Shown piece by piece: positions 38,505 to 60,254 of a stretch of DNA of 64,000 nt (position 1 is the stretch's first letter; every line of letters begins with the position of its first letter). Source of the DNA: Xestospongia bergquistia (lineage: Eukaryota; Porifera; Demospongiae; Haplosclerida; Petrosiidae). The position numbers and the translations under genes were made by a program. Location: NCBI GenBank assembly GCA_963965975.1, contig OZ014416.1, forward strand, positions 7,688,001-7,752,000, given 5' to 3'. The notes under the pieces were generated by a model. That model saw only the letters and a list, made by a program, of their open reading frames with translations, ran no database searches and was not told where the DNA came from.

Positions 38505-41500
38505 GTCAGTGTAGACTATTTGTAGAGATTACTACATGTTATTAGTTTTAAATCAGTATTTAATAGATATAGAATGTTATGGGTGTAGTCATCACCTACA
38601 CCCTAAACCAAACCTTATGACACATAGTGATGTCATCATCATAGTACAAGTTACATCATCATAGAAGTTACACCAAGAAGGACCCCATACACTAGACATG
38701 TAAATCAAGCACAAACTTCTAAATTTTCTGGGTGTTACTAGTGGTATGGTTAAAAATGGCATGGCTATTAATAATACTTGTAGTCATGATCCAAATATAA
38801 AGAATTACTAATCCCTAGCTTCAAACCAGGTGTTACAATTACTATACTAATACTTGTATTAATATAATACTGACAATAGGACAGAGCATAATCTTAACCC
38901 TTACTATTCATCTTAATACATCTAAATTATCCTTGATTATTAATATGTTTAAAACCATTCTCTTTAAATATTAAACCATAACATTGACGTCATACTGTAC
39001 ATATATTGCAATTCCTTGTAAATGATGTAGCAAATCTGGCTGTTCATTTTCAGAATAACAAAGGAATATTGCCAATAGACTGTCATCGACCAGGAGGAAA
39101 AGGTGTCAAGACATTTATGAAGAAATTAAGAGAGAGCTGTGAAGCTGTTGTGGACAAAAATGATAAGATGAGCTACCACTGCCACTGTCTAAATTCTTAT
39201 CTTCAACAGCTGGAAGTGGTTGCAATTAGCCTAGATTAGCTATGTTCCAAATTAATGGAACTAAATCAGCCTTGTCTTTTGACTGATCAATCAAGGGTGT
39301 TAAAATTTTTGACCATTCTTGGAAGCAAGGGTCTCATTTTGTTTCTGGCTAACACATGGGTGATTATTGACAAAAAGGCTCTCTTAACTGATGTAAATGG
39401 TGTCTTGTTCAACAAAACCATAGATTGTGAGTGTAAACCAGTTGCCAGTAATACTGGCATAATGCCTGTCTTTACTCTAGCTAACCTTTTCAAAAACCAC
39501 AAGATAGATTTGCTGATTTGTTCCTTAACAAGTCTACAATTTTGTCATCAAATGAACTCTTATACTGTTTTTAGTATCACTAACAATGTACCATTTGATG
39601 ACTTCCCTATTACTAAGGGGATGGATTTGGTTGGTCCTTGTGGTGTTCTGAATCACAACAATTTCTCTCCATGCGTTTTCTTCATACTCTTCTTCATCAC
39701 TTAGCATATACTTGCTGTCCTCCTCCTCCCACAAAGCTGGTTATATTACTGATAATGCAGTGATCCAGGAATTACACTGAGTCTGTACTATATGGAAAAA
39801 TGGTATTTATTGGAAAGAGGAGGAGAATAATCTTGAAGTTATGGTTGATGTTACTGAAGCCAACCGATGTGTTACAGTTCTTGTGTCTCACAGCAGTTTA
39901 ATAGAAAGTTATCAACTCCGTACATCACTCATCAAAGAAGTACTTAATCTTAAAAATGAATTATTCTCATGTACTTCAAAACAGTTTATCATTGCACCTG
40001 GTAATGTTAAGGATGTCATGGAAAAGGGACAGAGAAATCGTATCCTCTATGCTCTGAGAAATGTTGCTAAGGGAGTAGTAACAAGAAAAAATGTTACTTC
40101 CTCTACTGATGAAAGTGTTGCTGTCAAATCAGTAGTTGGTAAAAAGGAACCATACCTCTGTCTTGCCCCTCTTGTAACCAAAGCTCTCTTTACAGACAGC
40201 AACAAAGATCTACCACTACCAGATCACTATCTCCAACATAAAGAAGAACTATGTGGAGAGATCATGTTCCTCTATCCACTATTAGATTTTACCCACCTCT
40301 CTGTAAGAGAACATCTCAACAAATTTAGTATTTTTGCTGGACGTAATCCTTTGGTAAGTTTACATTCACTTTCTCTTAACAGTGTGTCTATGAAATTGTT
40401 TTATCTTCTCTACATAGAGTATACCTTCTCCACCAATAAAAGATGATGTAATACAAAGATTATCAAAACATATTCAGACAAGAACAGCAAAAGGTTCTAA
40501 TTATGTCAGTATTCTCTTGTATTGACTTAGTTATTATTACAGATTTTATTAATCCTGTTACCAAACCTGACAAACAGATGTCATCATCTATTACATACAA
40601 TGTTGGAGGTATGTCTACATGTCAAGAAAATGATTAGTTTCTTGTTTTTATATGTACTACATTTATATCTGATTACCTGTATTAATTTTTATATATTATT
40701 ATATTACAGGTAGTAGTCAGGAGACAGTGTTAACAAAGGATAGTTTAACTGATGAATTCAGTCCTTTCCCTAAATTGTGTATGTTAGGTAATTTTAGATG
40801 ACAGTTCTTTATCTTATTGTACTTACAGTTGAAAGACCTACAAGATATGAAGTTTTAAATAAACTATCCTGTATCAATGCTTCGTGGTATGAAATTGGAG
40901 ATGGCCTTAGAGTAGGTTATAATATCCTTAAAGGTTTGGCTCAATCTAATATGTCAAATCAAACACGACTTGGTGAAGTTGTTCAAAAGTGGTTGGACAT
41001 GAATGGTCAAGGTGAAGATGTTTCTGTCACATGGAGAACCATTATAGATGTCATAAAGGGACCACTTGTTCAAAACAAACGTCTAGCTATGAAAATATAT
41101 GAGTACTTGAAACTAGAAAGTTCTGGACAACAGATTACTCGAAGTGAGTATGTAATAATATCTTTAGTTGTATTAATTATATAGACTGCTTGCATAATAT
41201 TTCCATGGTCACTAAGAGGTAGTCATTTACGCACATAAGCCATATTGGAGATTGTTTTAAGAGACATTTTATCATAGCTCTGCAAGTTTCTTTTATTATC
41301 ATGGAACATGACAATAAAATATTGACTATAAAATAATTAGAAATTTTACCTGCATGTGGTTAAATAAACAGAGTTTCAACTATTAAACTATAATTGTGAA
41401 CATATATTTTATTATAGGTAGTAACAGTGAACATGTTGGAGAAGAGTCCTATAGAGCTCATGATAATAATGGTACATATATACACTAGTATATACTATGT

Positions 41501-42051
41501 TTATTATTATATTATAATTTTATAGGAGGTGTAGAACAAACCAACAATAACACAATTAGTGAGCAAACTGATGGTAAGTTACTTCATCCTGACCTGTGCA
41601 TAAGGATACAATGATTCCTCCTCAATATAGGTATCAATGAAAGTGTTAGTGAGTCTATTACAGAGGACAATAACACTGTTAGTGCTAAGTTTATCATTTA
41701 GTAAGGATAGATAATGTATATTATTAATTACATCATGCAGGTAAATGTGATCCATCTGAAGTTTTTGAAACTCATTCTGCTGATCTTTGTAATATAATTG
41801 TGGATGCTAATCCTCATCGTATATTTAACAGGCTTGTCTCTGCTGATCTGTTGCCACAAGATATTGCAGAAGATGTTAAGAGTACAACTGATGTATATGA
41901 GAAGGCTGATAAAATTGTGGAGAGGCTACAGAGGCAGATAGATGATGATGAACACTCAATTGAGTTACTAAAGAAGATTTGTGATTTTCTTTTAGAACAA
42001 ACTGACAAGACTTTAAAGGACATTGGTACTAAAATGATAAGTCAACTATAG
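37015..42051 (+). pseudogene. Copy C: decayed ankyrin - COR - Death - CARD-like paralogue
   Basis: Lacks exons 1-4 and the start of exon 8, so the P-loop and DFAG motif are absent. The remaining exon 8 (about 39013-40353) has TAG at 39237-39239 (GAG in A and B), a net 67-bp deletion at about 39615, and a TGA near 39778 where A and B have CGA. The third ankyrin exon has lost its acceptor AG (GG at 38404-38405), and exon 15 has lost its donor GT (CT at 41685-41686). Exons 9-14 and 16 (40418-40493, 40543-40608, 40710-40778, 40829-41143, 41418-41471, 41526-41573, 41741-42051) are open and in phase. The Death-like and CARD-like exons are thus intact and could be expressed as a shorter product, but no start is evident. 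Confidence 0.85.
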
Positions 42052-44295
42052 AGTGTAAGTTGAAAATATTACATGAACACACATAACATCTATAATGTTT
42101 AAAGTAGATTAATAATTAAATTTATAATAATTACTTACTTGATTGTGTATTGAGTTAATTACTCAATAAAATGTATTAGAAATAGCTGACATGTGCTTTT
42201 TCTATTAAATGAATTAACTGATCACAATCTTGTATTGATACTAACAATACTAGTGTATTATTATATACAATAATACTCAAAGAGACAAAGACTATATAAA
42301 TAACAAACTCTTTAATGTGTAATAAGTCGTAATAACTACATGTTATTTTCTATTGTAGGTTACATGTTCTTTGGATAGAGTCCTCCCTTTTACATTTTGT
42401 TACATTTATTGTTATCTAATACTATATTTAGTAGACTATATCAGCGTTTGTTACTTGAACTATTAGATTATAATATTTTATTTGTCTTGTAGATTTCACT
42501 CCATTTTTGTGTTTTTGATATACGTAATGTATATAATGCTACACATTACAATTCCTGATTTTAATGTATAAACATTGTTGCATCTTAAATATCATATATT
42601 CCTTAAGAGAATTTTTTTTAAATTCTCAAAGAGTACATGTACTTTAAATCTATAACCACATACAGTTAATAAGGAAATTATAATATATAAACTAACAATG
42701 TTATATTATCAAACATACTACATGAACATAACTGAACACAGTTTACATAGACAATAATTTATAACTAAGTAGGAAGGAACAACTACTCATCTTATTACCA
42801 TTTTTCTTTTTGGATGTTTGAGTATGTGTGAATGCAATTAACTATGTTATAGATATAATTAAATTATGATTACATAGAGTCTTTCAAAGGAGGAAGGAGC
42901 CTAGTACAACATCAAGAAATTACTCTGAGCTATGGACTTCTGATATCAATAGTACTTATAACAGTCTTTATTAATATCAACCATTATGTACTTTACAGAA
43001 TCAAATTTTCAGCCTCCATGTAAAAGAATTCTGTAAGGAAGAGTACATAGGTAGTGGCTATTTGTACAGTACAGGAAGTCCATACTTCAATGAAAAATTA
43101 ATACTATTTAGTAGACACTAATCCCTAAACATTAGAACATAATGTATTAATTTCATATTGAAGGATAGGCTAGTACAAATAAACACTACAATATATATAA
43201 TTATACAACTTATACTAATCAACTCTACAACAATAACAATAATGTTAAGAAGAACCAATTCAATGTCTCCATTGAAATTTGGAGTAAAATGTCAAGTAAC
43301 AGAAGAAAATCAAGAACAAGTAGAAGATATGAAAACTTCAAATATATCACTAGATCTGATAGTGGAGATGACATTAATGAATACACCAATAAAGGAACAC
43401 TGTCTTGATAACTTCATAGTATGAATGAACACATGATTGTAAACTGTCTACATTATGGAATATGATGAATACATAATGAGAAAAGATTGTGTACATGTAC
43501 TAAGATCAAGATTGTAAGATACCTACTCAATAAATTAATACAAAACAATGAGTCATCATCTAGTAATGTAGTAATCCTTCTCATTGTTGATGTCCATATC
43601 TGTTATCAATTCAAACTATAACTATATTATCATCACCACTGTGGTATTCAAATATAAAGTGGACATGTTTTAACGTCTCATCAACTGGAGGAAATTTGTG
43701 TTAACAATTAATAAGTTAATAATTATTATAATTTAATTATTAACAAATTTCTCCATTAAAAGAAGAAATAGATACAAAAATCATATGAAAAAAATGGAAT
43801 TTTTATTTGTGCCAAACAATTTGATTAAAATGATTACAAAAGAAATGAAACACTTTTTGTTCAACAGAAGATATCAAACAAACTATGAAATGATTTTAGT
43901 AGACAATCTGTGCCTGCTAGATGTCACACACACACATGTACATGTACATACAGACATATATTCACACAACATATATAAGAACTACTAACACCATACAAAC
44001 TTTACTAAATGTTAAACAAGTAATAGAAAAAATAATATTATGAAAACAAAAAAGATAATATATTTGTTTTAATATGAAAAAAGGCTATATACTATATAAT
44101 AAATATACTTTAATATACTGTGTTGTTTACATGTACATAATACACAAAATATAAGACTAATATAAGTAGGTGGGGCTTCATTGACTGAGGGGGAGTGGCA
44201 ATACATGTGACCTGATGAAATCAGTTATTTACAAGTAAATGGATCAAAGTGGGAGTGGTCTTATAAAAAAAGGGTGTGGCATGATTGGGGATGTT
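42052..44295. other. Convergent intergenic region between copy C and the CDK gene
   Basis: No gene recognised. Collinear with 9525-11451, including the palindrome (near 43715-43745) and the ACATGT-rich tract near 43925-43955. Presumably contains the 3' UTR of the CDK gene. Confidence 0.65.
42165..42170 (+). terminator. Candidate poly(A) signal of copy C
   Basis: AATAAA about 115 bp past the stop, aligned with A and B. Confidence 0.45.
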
Positions 44296-51698
<7,403 letters not shown>

Positions 51699-52115
51699 TT
51701 GCCTGCTCTCCTTCTTCTCACACTAGGACCGAGTTAGTCTGGACAAGGGTCGAAAAGAAGAAGTAATCTCTTATAAATAATGAGATGGCTCCCACGCCCC
51801 TCTGCATAATTAAAACACTGAATATTTTATGTAATTATTTTTTATTATTATTGTTAGAAATAACAAAAAAATATGCCGAAAAGTAAGGACATGTACAAAT
51901 GTTACATATAGTTACTTTATTCATCGGATCAAGAAAGGCTGACTCGAGAAATTCTTGCTAAATGTCTCTCTTCTCCTCAGAACTAAGAATGTTTCCACAC
52001 CACGTGGTCAAACAATTTCACTTTGCGGTTACTCCAATCAGCTGATTGAGGAATGCAATTAGCGCCAATTGAATAGGGGCGCGGTTGAACAGAACCACGT
52101 GGTAGACAGTTAAAC
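51699..52115. promoter_or_regulatory. Divergent CDK / HACL1 promoter (417 bp)
   Basis: The two start codons face away from each other across 417 bp. On the HACL1 side there are two CACGTG E-boxes (52001-52006, 52096-52101), CCAAT boxes at 52034-52038 and 52075-52079, and a palindromic AATCAGCTGATT between them. The region is richer in GC than the introns. Shared regulation of the two genes is plausible but inferred. Confidence 0.65.
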
Positions 52116-55100
52116 ATGGCGGACAAAGATGGTGCTACACTTATTGCCGAATCTCTCAAACAACAGGGAGTGGACTATCTGTTCGGCATTGTGGGCATAC
52201 CAATTATAGAAGTAGCATTTGCTGCTCAAATGGCGGGAATAAACTATATTGGAATGAGAAATGAACAGGCAGTAAGTTAGTACTCGTATTCTCATTAATA
52301 TTGAGTTGAATGAAAGACTGAAGATGATATTCAAAATGGGAAATAAATTATAATTGACTAATTATAGTTAACTGTACTCTGCGTATAATTTGAAAATATT
52401 ACCAGTTCAACTCTTAATTTTATACCAACAATGAAAAATATTATGTTGTTACCAGTTGCAAACGTAACATATTAAAAAGTTAATGCACAAGTTTCAAACC
52501 ATAAACTACACCTCTTAAGTAACTCTTTCTTTTATTATATATGCAATAGGCCAGTTATGCTGCATCAGCAATTGGATACATGACAGAAAGGTAAAAAATC
52601 TGTATAAAAGTAAAAACTCTTATAAAGCACTTTAATACAATGACATATCCTATATTCAGGACATACACCTGTTGTAGTCCCATACTAATACTTTAGTGTA
52701 TTATACAACCTCTATATTGAGGACACTTGTTCTAGTCCCATACTAATATTTTAGTGTATTATACAACCTCTATATTGAGGACACTTGTTCTAGTCCCATA
52801 CTAATACTTTAGTGTATTATACAACCTCTATATTGAGGACACTTGTTCTAGTCCCATACTAATACTTTAATGTATTATACAACCTCTATATTGAGGACAC
52901 TTGTTCTAGTCCCATACTAATACTTTAGTATATTATACAACCTCTGTATTAACAACACCTCTATATTAAGGACAATTTCTAAGATTTCGAAGGGTCTATA
53001 ATAGAAATTTTACCTTTTAGCTATGCAGAGATCTGTACAGAATTCTTCAAGTAGTTAGTAGTTGAAAACGAACATAATGTCAGTTTTGCTAAACATTCAT
53101 AACCTTATGTAGCCAGTTCTTGGAAGTGTTCAATACTACATGTTCTACTTAGTATATGTTCATGTCTGACAGCTGCAATGTAAACTGCATTTGTATGGTA
53201 TATTGTATATATTGTAGAATTTATGTATAAATATTTAGGTATTTTGGCCTATTGTACTGTACAATAAGTAGGTGTTATTAAGAGTTTCTATTGAGCAAAA
53301 GAGTACTATCACCTGGCATGAATGAATAGATAGATAGACAGATTGGTACATAAATTTATTGATGGAAAACAGGGAGAATGACCATAATGGCACACTTGTA
53401 AGAAGCTAGAAAAAATTAACCTTTTATTTTAATCTTATTTTGTGTCATATAGTTTGACAAATTCAATTCAATGTATGTTATTTCTTGCTCACTTGTTTTG
53501 GACATATCTGTCTGTTCCGTATGTCTTCATATAAACTAACTATGTCTAAAATGCAAACTGTTTATGTTTGCATTATGTGTATATAACTCAGGTGCTTATT
53601 TTCTAATAGATTTAGTGGTTTTCACTGTTTTAGACAATATGATATTGTAATATGCATGTATTGAATACAATAAAATAGCTAACCTAACTAATGACACTAA
53701 TTTATGTAGTATGTTATTACATAAGATTTGGAAATTGCTAGGTAACTGTGGTAAGTACTGATGTTTACTAGTCTAGAACTTACTAATGGTCACTGTGGTA
53801 AGTACTGATGTTTACTGGTCTAGAGCTTACTAATGGTCACTATCCTAGGTCACTGTGGTAAGTACTGATGTTTACTGGTCTAGAGCTTACTAATGGTCAC
53901 TATCCTAGGTCACTGTGGTAAGTACTGATGTTAACTAGTCTGGAGCTTACTAATGGTAGCTATCCTAGGTCACTGTGGTAAGTACTGATGTTTACCGGTC
54001 TAGAGCTTACTAATGGTCACTATCCTAGGTCACTGTGGTAAGTACAGATGTTCACTATTCTACAGCTTAGTAATGGTAGCTATCCTAGGTCACTGTGGTA
54101 AGTACTGATGTTTATTAGTCTAGAGCTTACTAATGGTCACTATCTTAGGTCGCTGTGGTAAGTACTGATGTTCACTAGTCTAGAACTTACTAATAGTAGT
54201 TATCCTGGATCACTATGGTAAGTACTGATGTTTACTAGTCTAGAGCCTACTAATGGTAGTTATCCTAGGTCACTATGGTAAGTACTGATGTTTACTAGTC
54301 TAGAGCTTACTAATGGTAGCTATCCTAGGTCACTGTGGTAAGTACTGATGTTCACTAGTCTGAGCTTACTAATGGTAGCTATCCTAGGTCACTATGGTAG
54401 GTACTGATGTTTACTAGTATAGAGCTTACTGATTTTAGGTTATTTTGTTAAGTACTACATTTATAAGTTTAGAGAATGGCTGCTTTTGTTTACAGTAGAT
54501 ACTGTACATTGTGGTAAGAAGCTCTGAATGAACAAATTACTTTGTATCTCAGCAACCATATTTACCACAAGTGATAGAGTAACTCACTTTACCTCTAATT
54601 GTATGCTTTATAAACTACATCATTTTGTGACCTGGTTAGCATAGTACTAATAACTATAACATATACTGACACTGCAAGTTTGTAGATAATGGTTTTGTTC
54701 TTTTGCATGTGGGCACAGATCAATAGTAACTTGTTTTTTAAATAGTGCTAGCTACTGTAGCAGTCTCTATCTTCAATGTAAGGGTGTGTAAGTTATTGAC
54801 TGAGGGAGGGAGCCTTGGAGTCAGGGGCAAGAAAGAAGGTACTAGATGACCAGAAAGAGAGATAATAAGAGAGAAAGAGGGAATAATGGAGAGAGAGAGA
54901 GAGAGATGATTATCATACAACCTTACATTCTTAACCACTAATTCAACAAGACACAAAGTGACAGGTAGTGATCATTTGTCCCAATCAACAAAAATTGAAT
55001 TAGTCTTAAGCTATATACAGTAATGTAGCTGTAACTGTTATCTGAAACCAATTATATCTCATGTTAGGTAGCCCTCAAAACCTTTCCAGTACACCACTAC

Positions 55101-58100
55101 TCATAGTGCTAATAGTAGCATTCTATTACATTATTAACCAGATACTCTAGCAATACAGACTTTATTCTGTAATGATTGTCTAGTTTCGTAAACATGTATT
55201 ACTTGTAGACAAACTAGAGAAGCTTTTCAACTTGTCCACAAGTTAAAGGAAGAGGTTACAATATACACCTTTTGAGTAATTTTACACGTTTGAGTAATTT
55301 TAAAACAATATTTGTACATTTACATTAATGTTTGTTTTCCTTGTAATGATTCTCTCTCTCACACACACACACACACACACGAATAGGCCAGCAGCTTGCC
55401 TTGTTGTTCCTGGTCCAGGTTTAATCCATGCTTTGTCAGGGATAGTCAATGCTTATGTCAACTGTTGGTGAGCCATTAAATACATTAGTACATGATTTAT
55501 GTACCTGTCTACTCTCAATTAATTCATTAAACAATGATCTGTTTTAAGCAAACAATATGTCTGAAGAATGTCACCTGTCAAATATACTATATGTTCTAAG
55601 CAAACATATGTTATCAGTTATGTACCATTGAGTATGAAGTAGTGATAGATACAGTTGAGCGCCGCACAGCACCTCCTTGTGGTATGCTTATGAATTATTT
55701 ATGAGCTGATAAGACCATCATTTGCTTTAATTAATGTCTATGTTGCAGATCATTAGCCAGTCATCTGTGATGTTGTAGGTGCTATACCATAAAAGCCACA
55801 GGAATAAGAGTAAATGTGCATATGTACATGTACATGTTTTTCTACTCTTTGACTCTGGAATTTAATATCCATGTTTTCTTAATGGTAATTGAATTAAAAA
55901 GAACTGCACGATTATTCACAGTTGTAAGGAGTATTAAGGAAGTAAATACCATGTGGCTTGATTCCTACACCTTTCTTGTTGGGACTGTATAGGGACTATT
56001 TTTATATTGATGTTGGACATCCACCCACATCGTTTTATTCTATTGTTCCATGTAACAATTAAAGCAACATTCTTTTACACTTTGCATGTACTTAACTGGC
56101 ACATCACTACACCAAAGAACATGTCATTTAAATGTAATGTGTGTGCTATGACACTTCAAACTTACAGCTGTATTACTTATAGCATCATTACACAGCTTCT
56201 AACTTTCAATAACATCAGTATCTTTAATACACTTTGAAATGTGTTTTTTATATACCAAAAACTGCCAGAGTCCCTGATATAGTTAAGTGAGCATTTTAAA
56301 GTGTTTTACGTGAAGAAAAAACTGTCCACGTTATGGGTAGGTGTCTTCCAGTAAACTTATGTCATGTTTTTGATATGAATAACTTTGTGTTTACAAATTA
56401 TATTATGTTATGTTATTATTTAGTTTATATACTAAACTTCTTATAACTGATAAACAAATATAATAAACCGCCAAAAGTTGTATTATGGATTCTTTATCAA
56501 TTACCTAAATGCAGTAATAGATATGTCCTTTATATGGTATGGAATGTTATAAGGTTCTTTCCCACTTCTCTACTATAGGTTTATGACATTGTATAAGTTC
56601 TATAGTTTACATGTAACATAATGATCTCACGACATTGTATGTGTCTACTCTGATTGAGTAGTTTTGCAGAATGTCAGTAATATCGATGAATAAAAACCTC
56701 GTCAATCTAACTTGAGTGCGGTTTCATAGCTGCTGAATTATCTATAAGTTGTATTAAGCTTTTTGAGTTTCATTGTAGTTGTCTCTTCTTAATCTATCTA
56801 ACTTTTACTATCAAATATGTTTTCAATAGTTTTTATACTAAAGCTGAAGTATGCATTTGTTAGCGATATACAAATTATGTGCGTAAAGTCATGTCATGAT
56901 GAAGAATAACATTGAATTTCTATGAGTTTTTAGTTTATTGCTTTCCAAGATGACAAATGTTCTATTTTTTAGCATTACTTGTCAAGTTATAAGGTGTAGT
57001 GAATGATACAAACCATTTCTCTCTAGCTTATTTATAGCCTAAGGAATAACACTTAAGTTAAGGATCATATTAAGAGTATTGATCCATGCATGTGACATTA
57101 TGACCCCACCCCTCTTATAGTAAACAATTCAATACATATATGTGTCCTGTAACCACCCTATATACATATACATGTCATGTAACCACCCTATGGGCATGTA
57201 CATATATAACACTGATAATGAAACTGGTTAAAGTCTATGGTCCCTATGTAAAAACACATTATTGTGATCTACTGACATCCACTTGACATCACAATATGTG
57301 GTTTCCTGCTTTTTCTGCTCTCAATAGATGAGGCTATTTCATTATTATAATACAATATGACTTAATATGTCTTTCATTAGTGCATTTACTTGATGTATTA
57401 AAAACCCAAAGAAATCCATGAACTATATGGTATGAAACTTAAATGTCATCTCTCTATGTTTCTTTCACCATTATGTTAACTCTTCAAACAAATGTACTTC
57501 AGTTAATAGAGAGAGTCCTATAGAACGAGATCTAACAAGATAAAATGACCTTTGTCTTTTATTAATTGTTGCTTGAATGATTTCCAATGAAATTCTTGGT
57601 TTGTGCATAGAGATAGCAGGTACTATTGTTATGTCTGACTGATTATCAATTGAATTCCTATTGTAGAGTTATTATACACTTTTTCATCTTCAATCTTCTG
57701 TTTCAATGATTTATTGTTAATGGTTAGCTAATATATGGCTGATAAAGTCATAACTCTAACAGAGAACTTCTCCAAAACTGTTTGTTGTTTAGTTAGAAGT
57801 CTTAGACTAAAAAAATTGTCACTCAAATTGACATATTAAAGTCCTTGTGAAAGGGTCTAGTGCAGTTGCCATGGCAACAAACTGAACTATTATAACTGAT
57901 TAATTAAAACCCAATATGAATAGCCAGTTTTCATAGCAACCATTACCATAGAAACCTATCAAAACATAACCTGTTATTCAATACTGTGGTTACAACTGAC
58001 CTATTAAGAATACTACCTTGTCAGTACCCTAACTAAATTATGAGGTTTGCCAGAAGCAATATAATAGTATTACTTCTCAGCTGTACTTGTCATACTCAGC

Positions 58101-60205
58101 TGTATATCAGCTGATAAGTAGCACTTGTTATGCTTAAACCATCTGCCAAGAGGCCTATCAGATCTGATCATAGTATCTACATTTTACACCTGTAGGAGGT
58201 ATATATATGTACATGTACGTTATGTATATTTGGAGTTTGTGGGTATTGAGTCATTTGTAGGAGTGCTATAATATAATTTAGTAAGGCCTGCTATATCTAG
58301 ACAGTGACATTTAAAGTATTAAGATGTACATTTCCATATATAGCATGTTAGTTTACTTTGTGATCTGGATATATGTCTGCTTCCTACTCTATTTTGAATG
58401 GGAACACCACTGTGTTCTGTTAACCTCTGAAGATAAATACTTAGTCATGCAAGAATGATGCTACTCCTTTCCTTGTTTTTCTAGTTATAGCACATGGTGA
58501 CAACTACACCTACACATGGAAATGATAATTTGCCTCACACAGTAAGCGACTATACATGTAGCATGAATAGAGAGGAGTGTAATATTTGTCTCGCTTCATT
58601 TGTCTGCCTGTCATAATCCAAGTGAAACGAACTTTAGAGTTGTGTACTACATCTATATAAAGGTTGTCATGACAATGTACTTTTAAGTAATCTTTTGTGT
58701 TTTTCTTCTCTTTACTTTCTTGCATTGCCAAACACCTGTGGTTAACGATTCCAGTAAAGCGATTGTTACATTCCTGAATATTATCTAACCACATATACAC
58801 ACATAAACTGTTGCCCTGTTCAGATTGCTTGACTCATACTACCAACAATCAAGTTATTTTATCATCACATGTCATATGTACATGCTATTAAATGTCATAC
58901 TGTATGCTTCTGTCATATTAGCTGTATATCAAATGAATCAGTGAAGTTCTTATCGAACCATTACTTCAAAGAGTAGGAAGATTGAAGGTGTATTATATAT
59001 AACTGTTACACCTAGTATGATATCACTGTAACCTCAGTACCAAACTTGGCTTGCCTCTAATAGCTTATCTGTCTTAGGTTAGCTTAAATTACTATAGGTT
59101 GTTGTAGCACTCGTGAAATACTCAAGGCTATGTACTCCTGTACATGTAATTGTAGATGAACATGACAAGGTTACCTTTAAATATCTGTGGTTGATCTGTG
59201 ACATGTGCATTATCAGTATAGTCATTTATGTCTAAAAATTAATTGTGGTTTTCTTCAAAACTGTCTTCTTAACCAGAAACCCTTAGCCTCACTGTAAAGG
59301 AAGATACAAATATATTTGTAAATAAAATGACATCAAAGCAATAACTCTTTGCTGCACTCCTTCCTTGTAGGCTATGGATTCCTATTGTAATAGACCTCTA
59401 TGAAACCCATGATTTGCTACACACAATACTATATTAGCCTGCCAATTATTATCCATAGTAACATTGCACAAATTTATCGCTTTTTGTCTTAGGACTTACA
59501 TACGTACCTTTACATATACATGTACATGTAGGTTTGTCTTTAAAGTAAACATCCTAAACAATATTGTTATATAGAACCATGCTATAGTACTCTCCTGTAT
59601 AATCTCAAGTAGGGAAGGACTTGAGTAGAGTGCAGCTGCACATGAATTGATAAACCTCAAGTCATTTCAGCATAGTGATGTTACAACAACAATTATGGTT
59701 GGTTAGTTGTATAGTACATTCCCAGTAACATGTGACTGTTTGAGAAAAATAGTCACAGGATATCAGAGTTTAATTTTCTACAAGTACATGTGTGTTATAC
59801 TGATGTTGATCTTTTGAGGTAAAGGGTGTTCAAGGGCAGTCCCCTTTGGAATTAGGCCACCTACTAATAAGTGATCTGTCATAACATTTGAGGTTGACTG
59901 AACATAGTTCTTGGAGAGCTTCAGTTGGTAGTTCAACTTTTGGAGTGAAGATTAGGATAGACCAAAAGTATAAAATTGTTCAATCTTAATAACAGCTTGC
60001 TAATAAAGAGTAAACATGTATACATGTACATGTATTTGTATGTCATAGAAACACTTGACATGCCATTAATATAAATAATAAATACTAAACGTGAATATGT
60101 GCAGTATATTAAGGAAACATTAGTATTGTCCATTTCTTTATTTATTTGTGTGGGTGTGTCTCTTTTCCATTCTCCTTTCTTAATGACAAAGGAAGAGAGG
60201 AGGGA

Positions 60206-60254
<49 letters not shown>

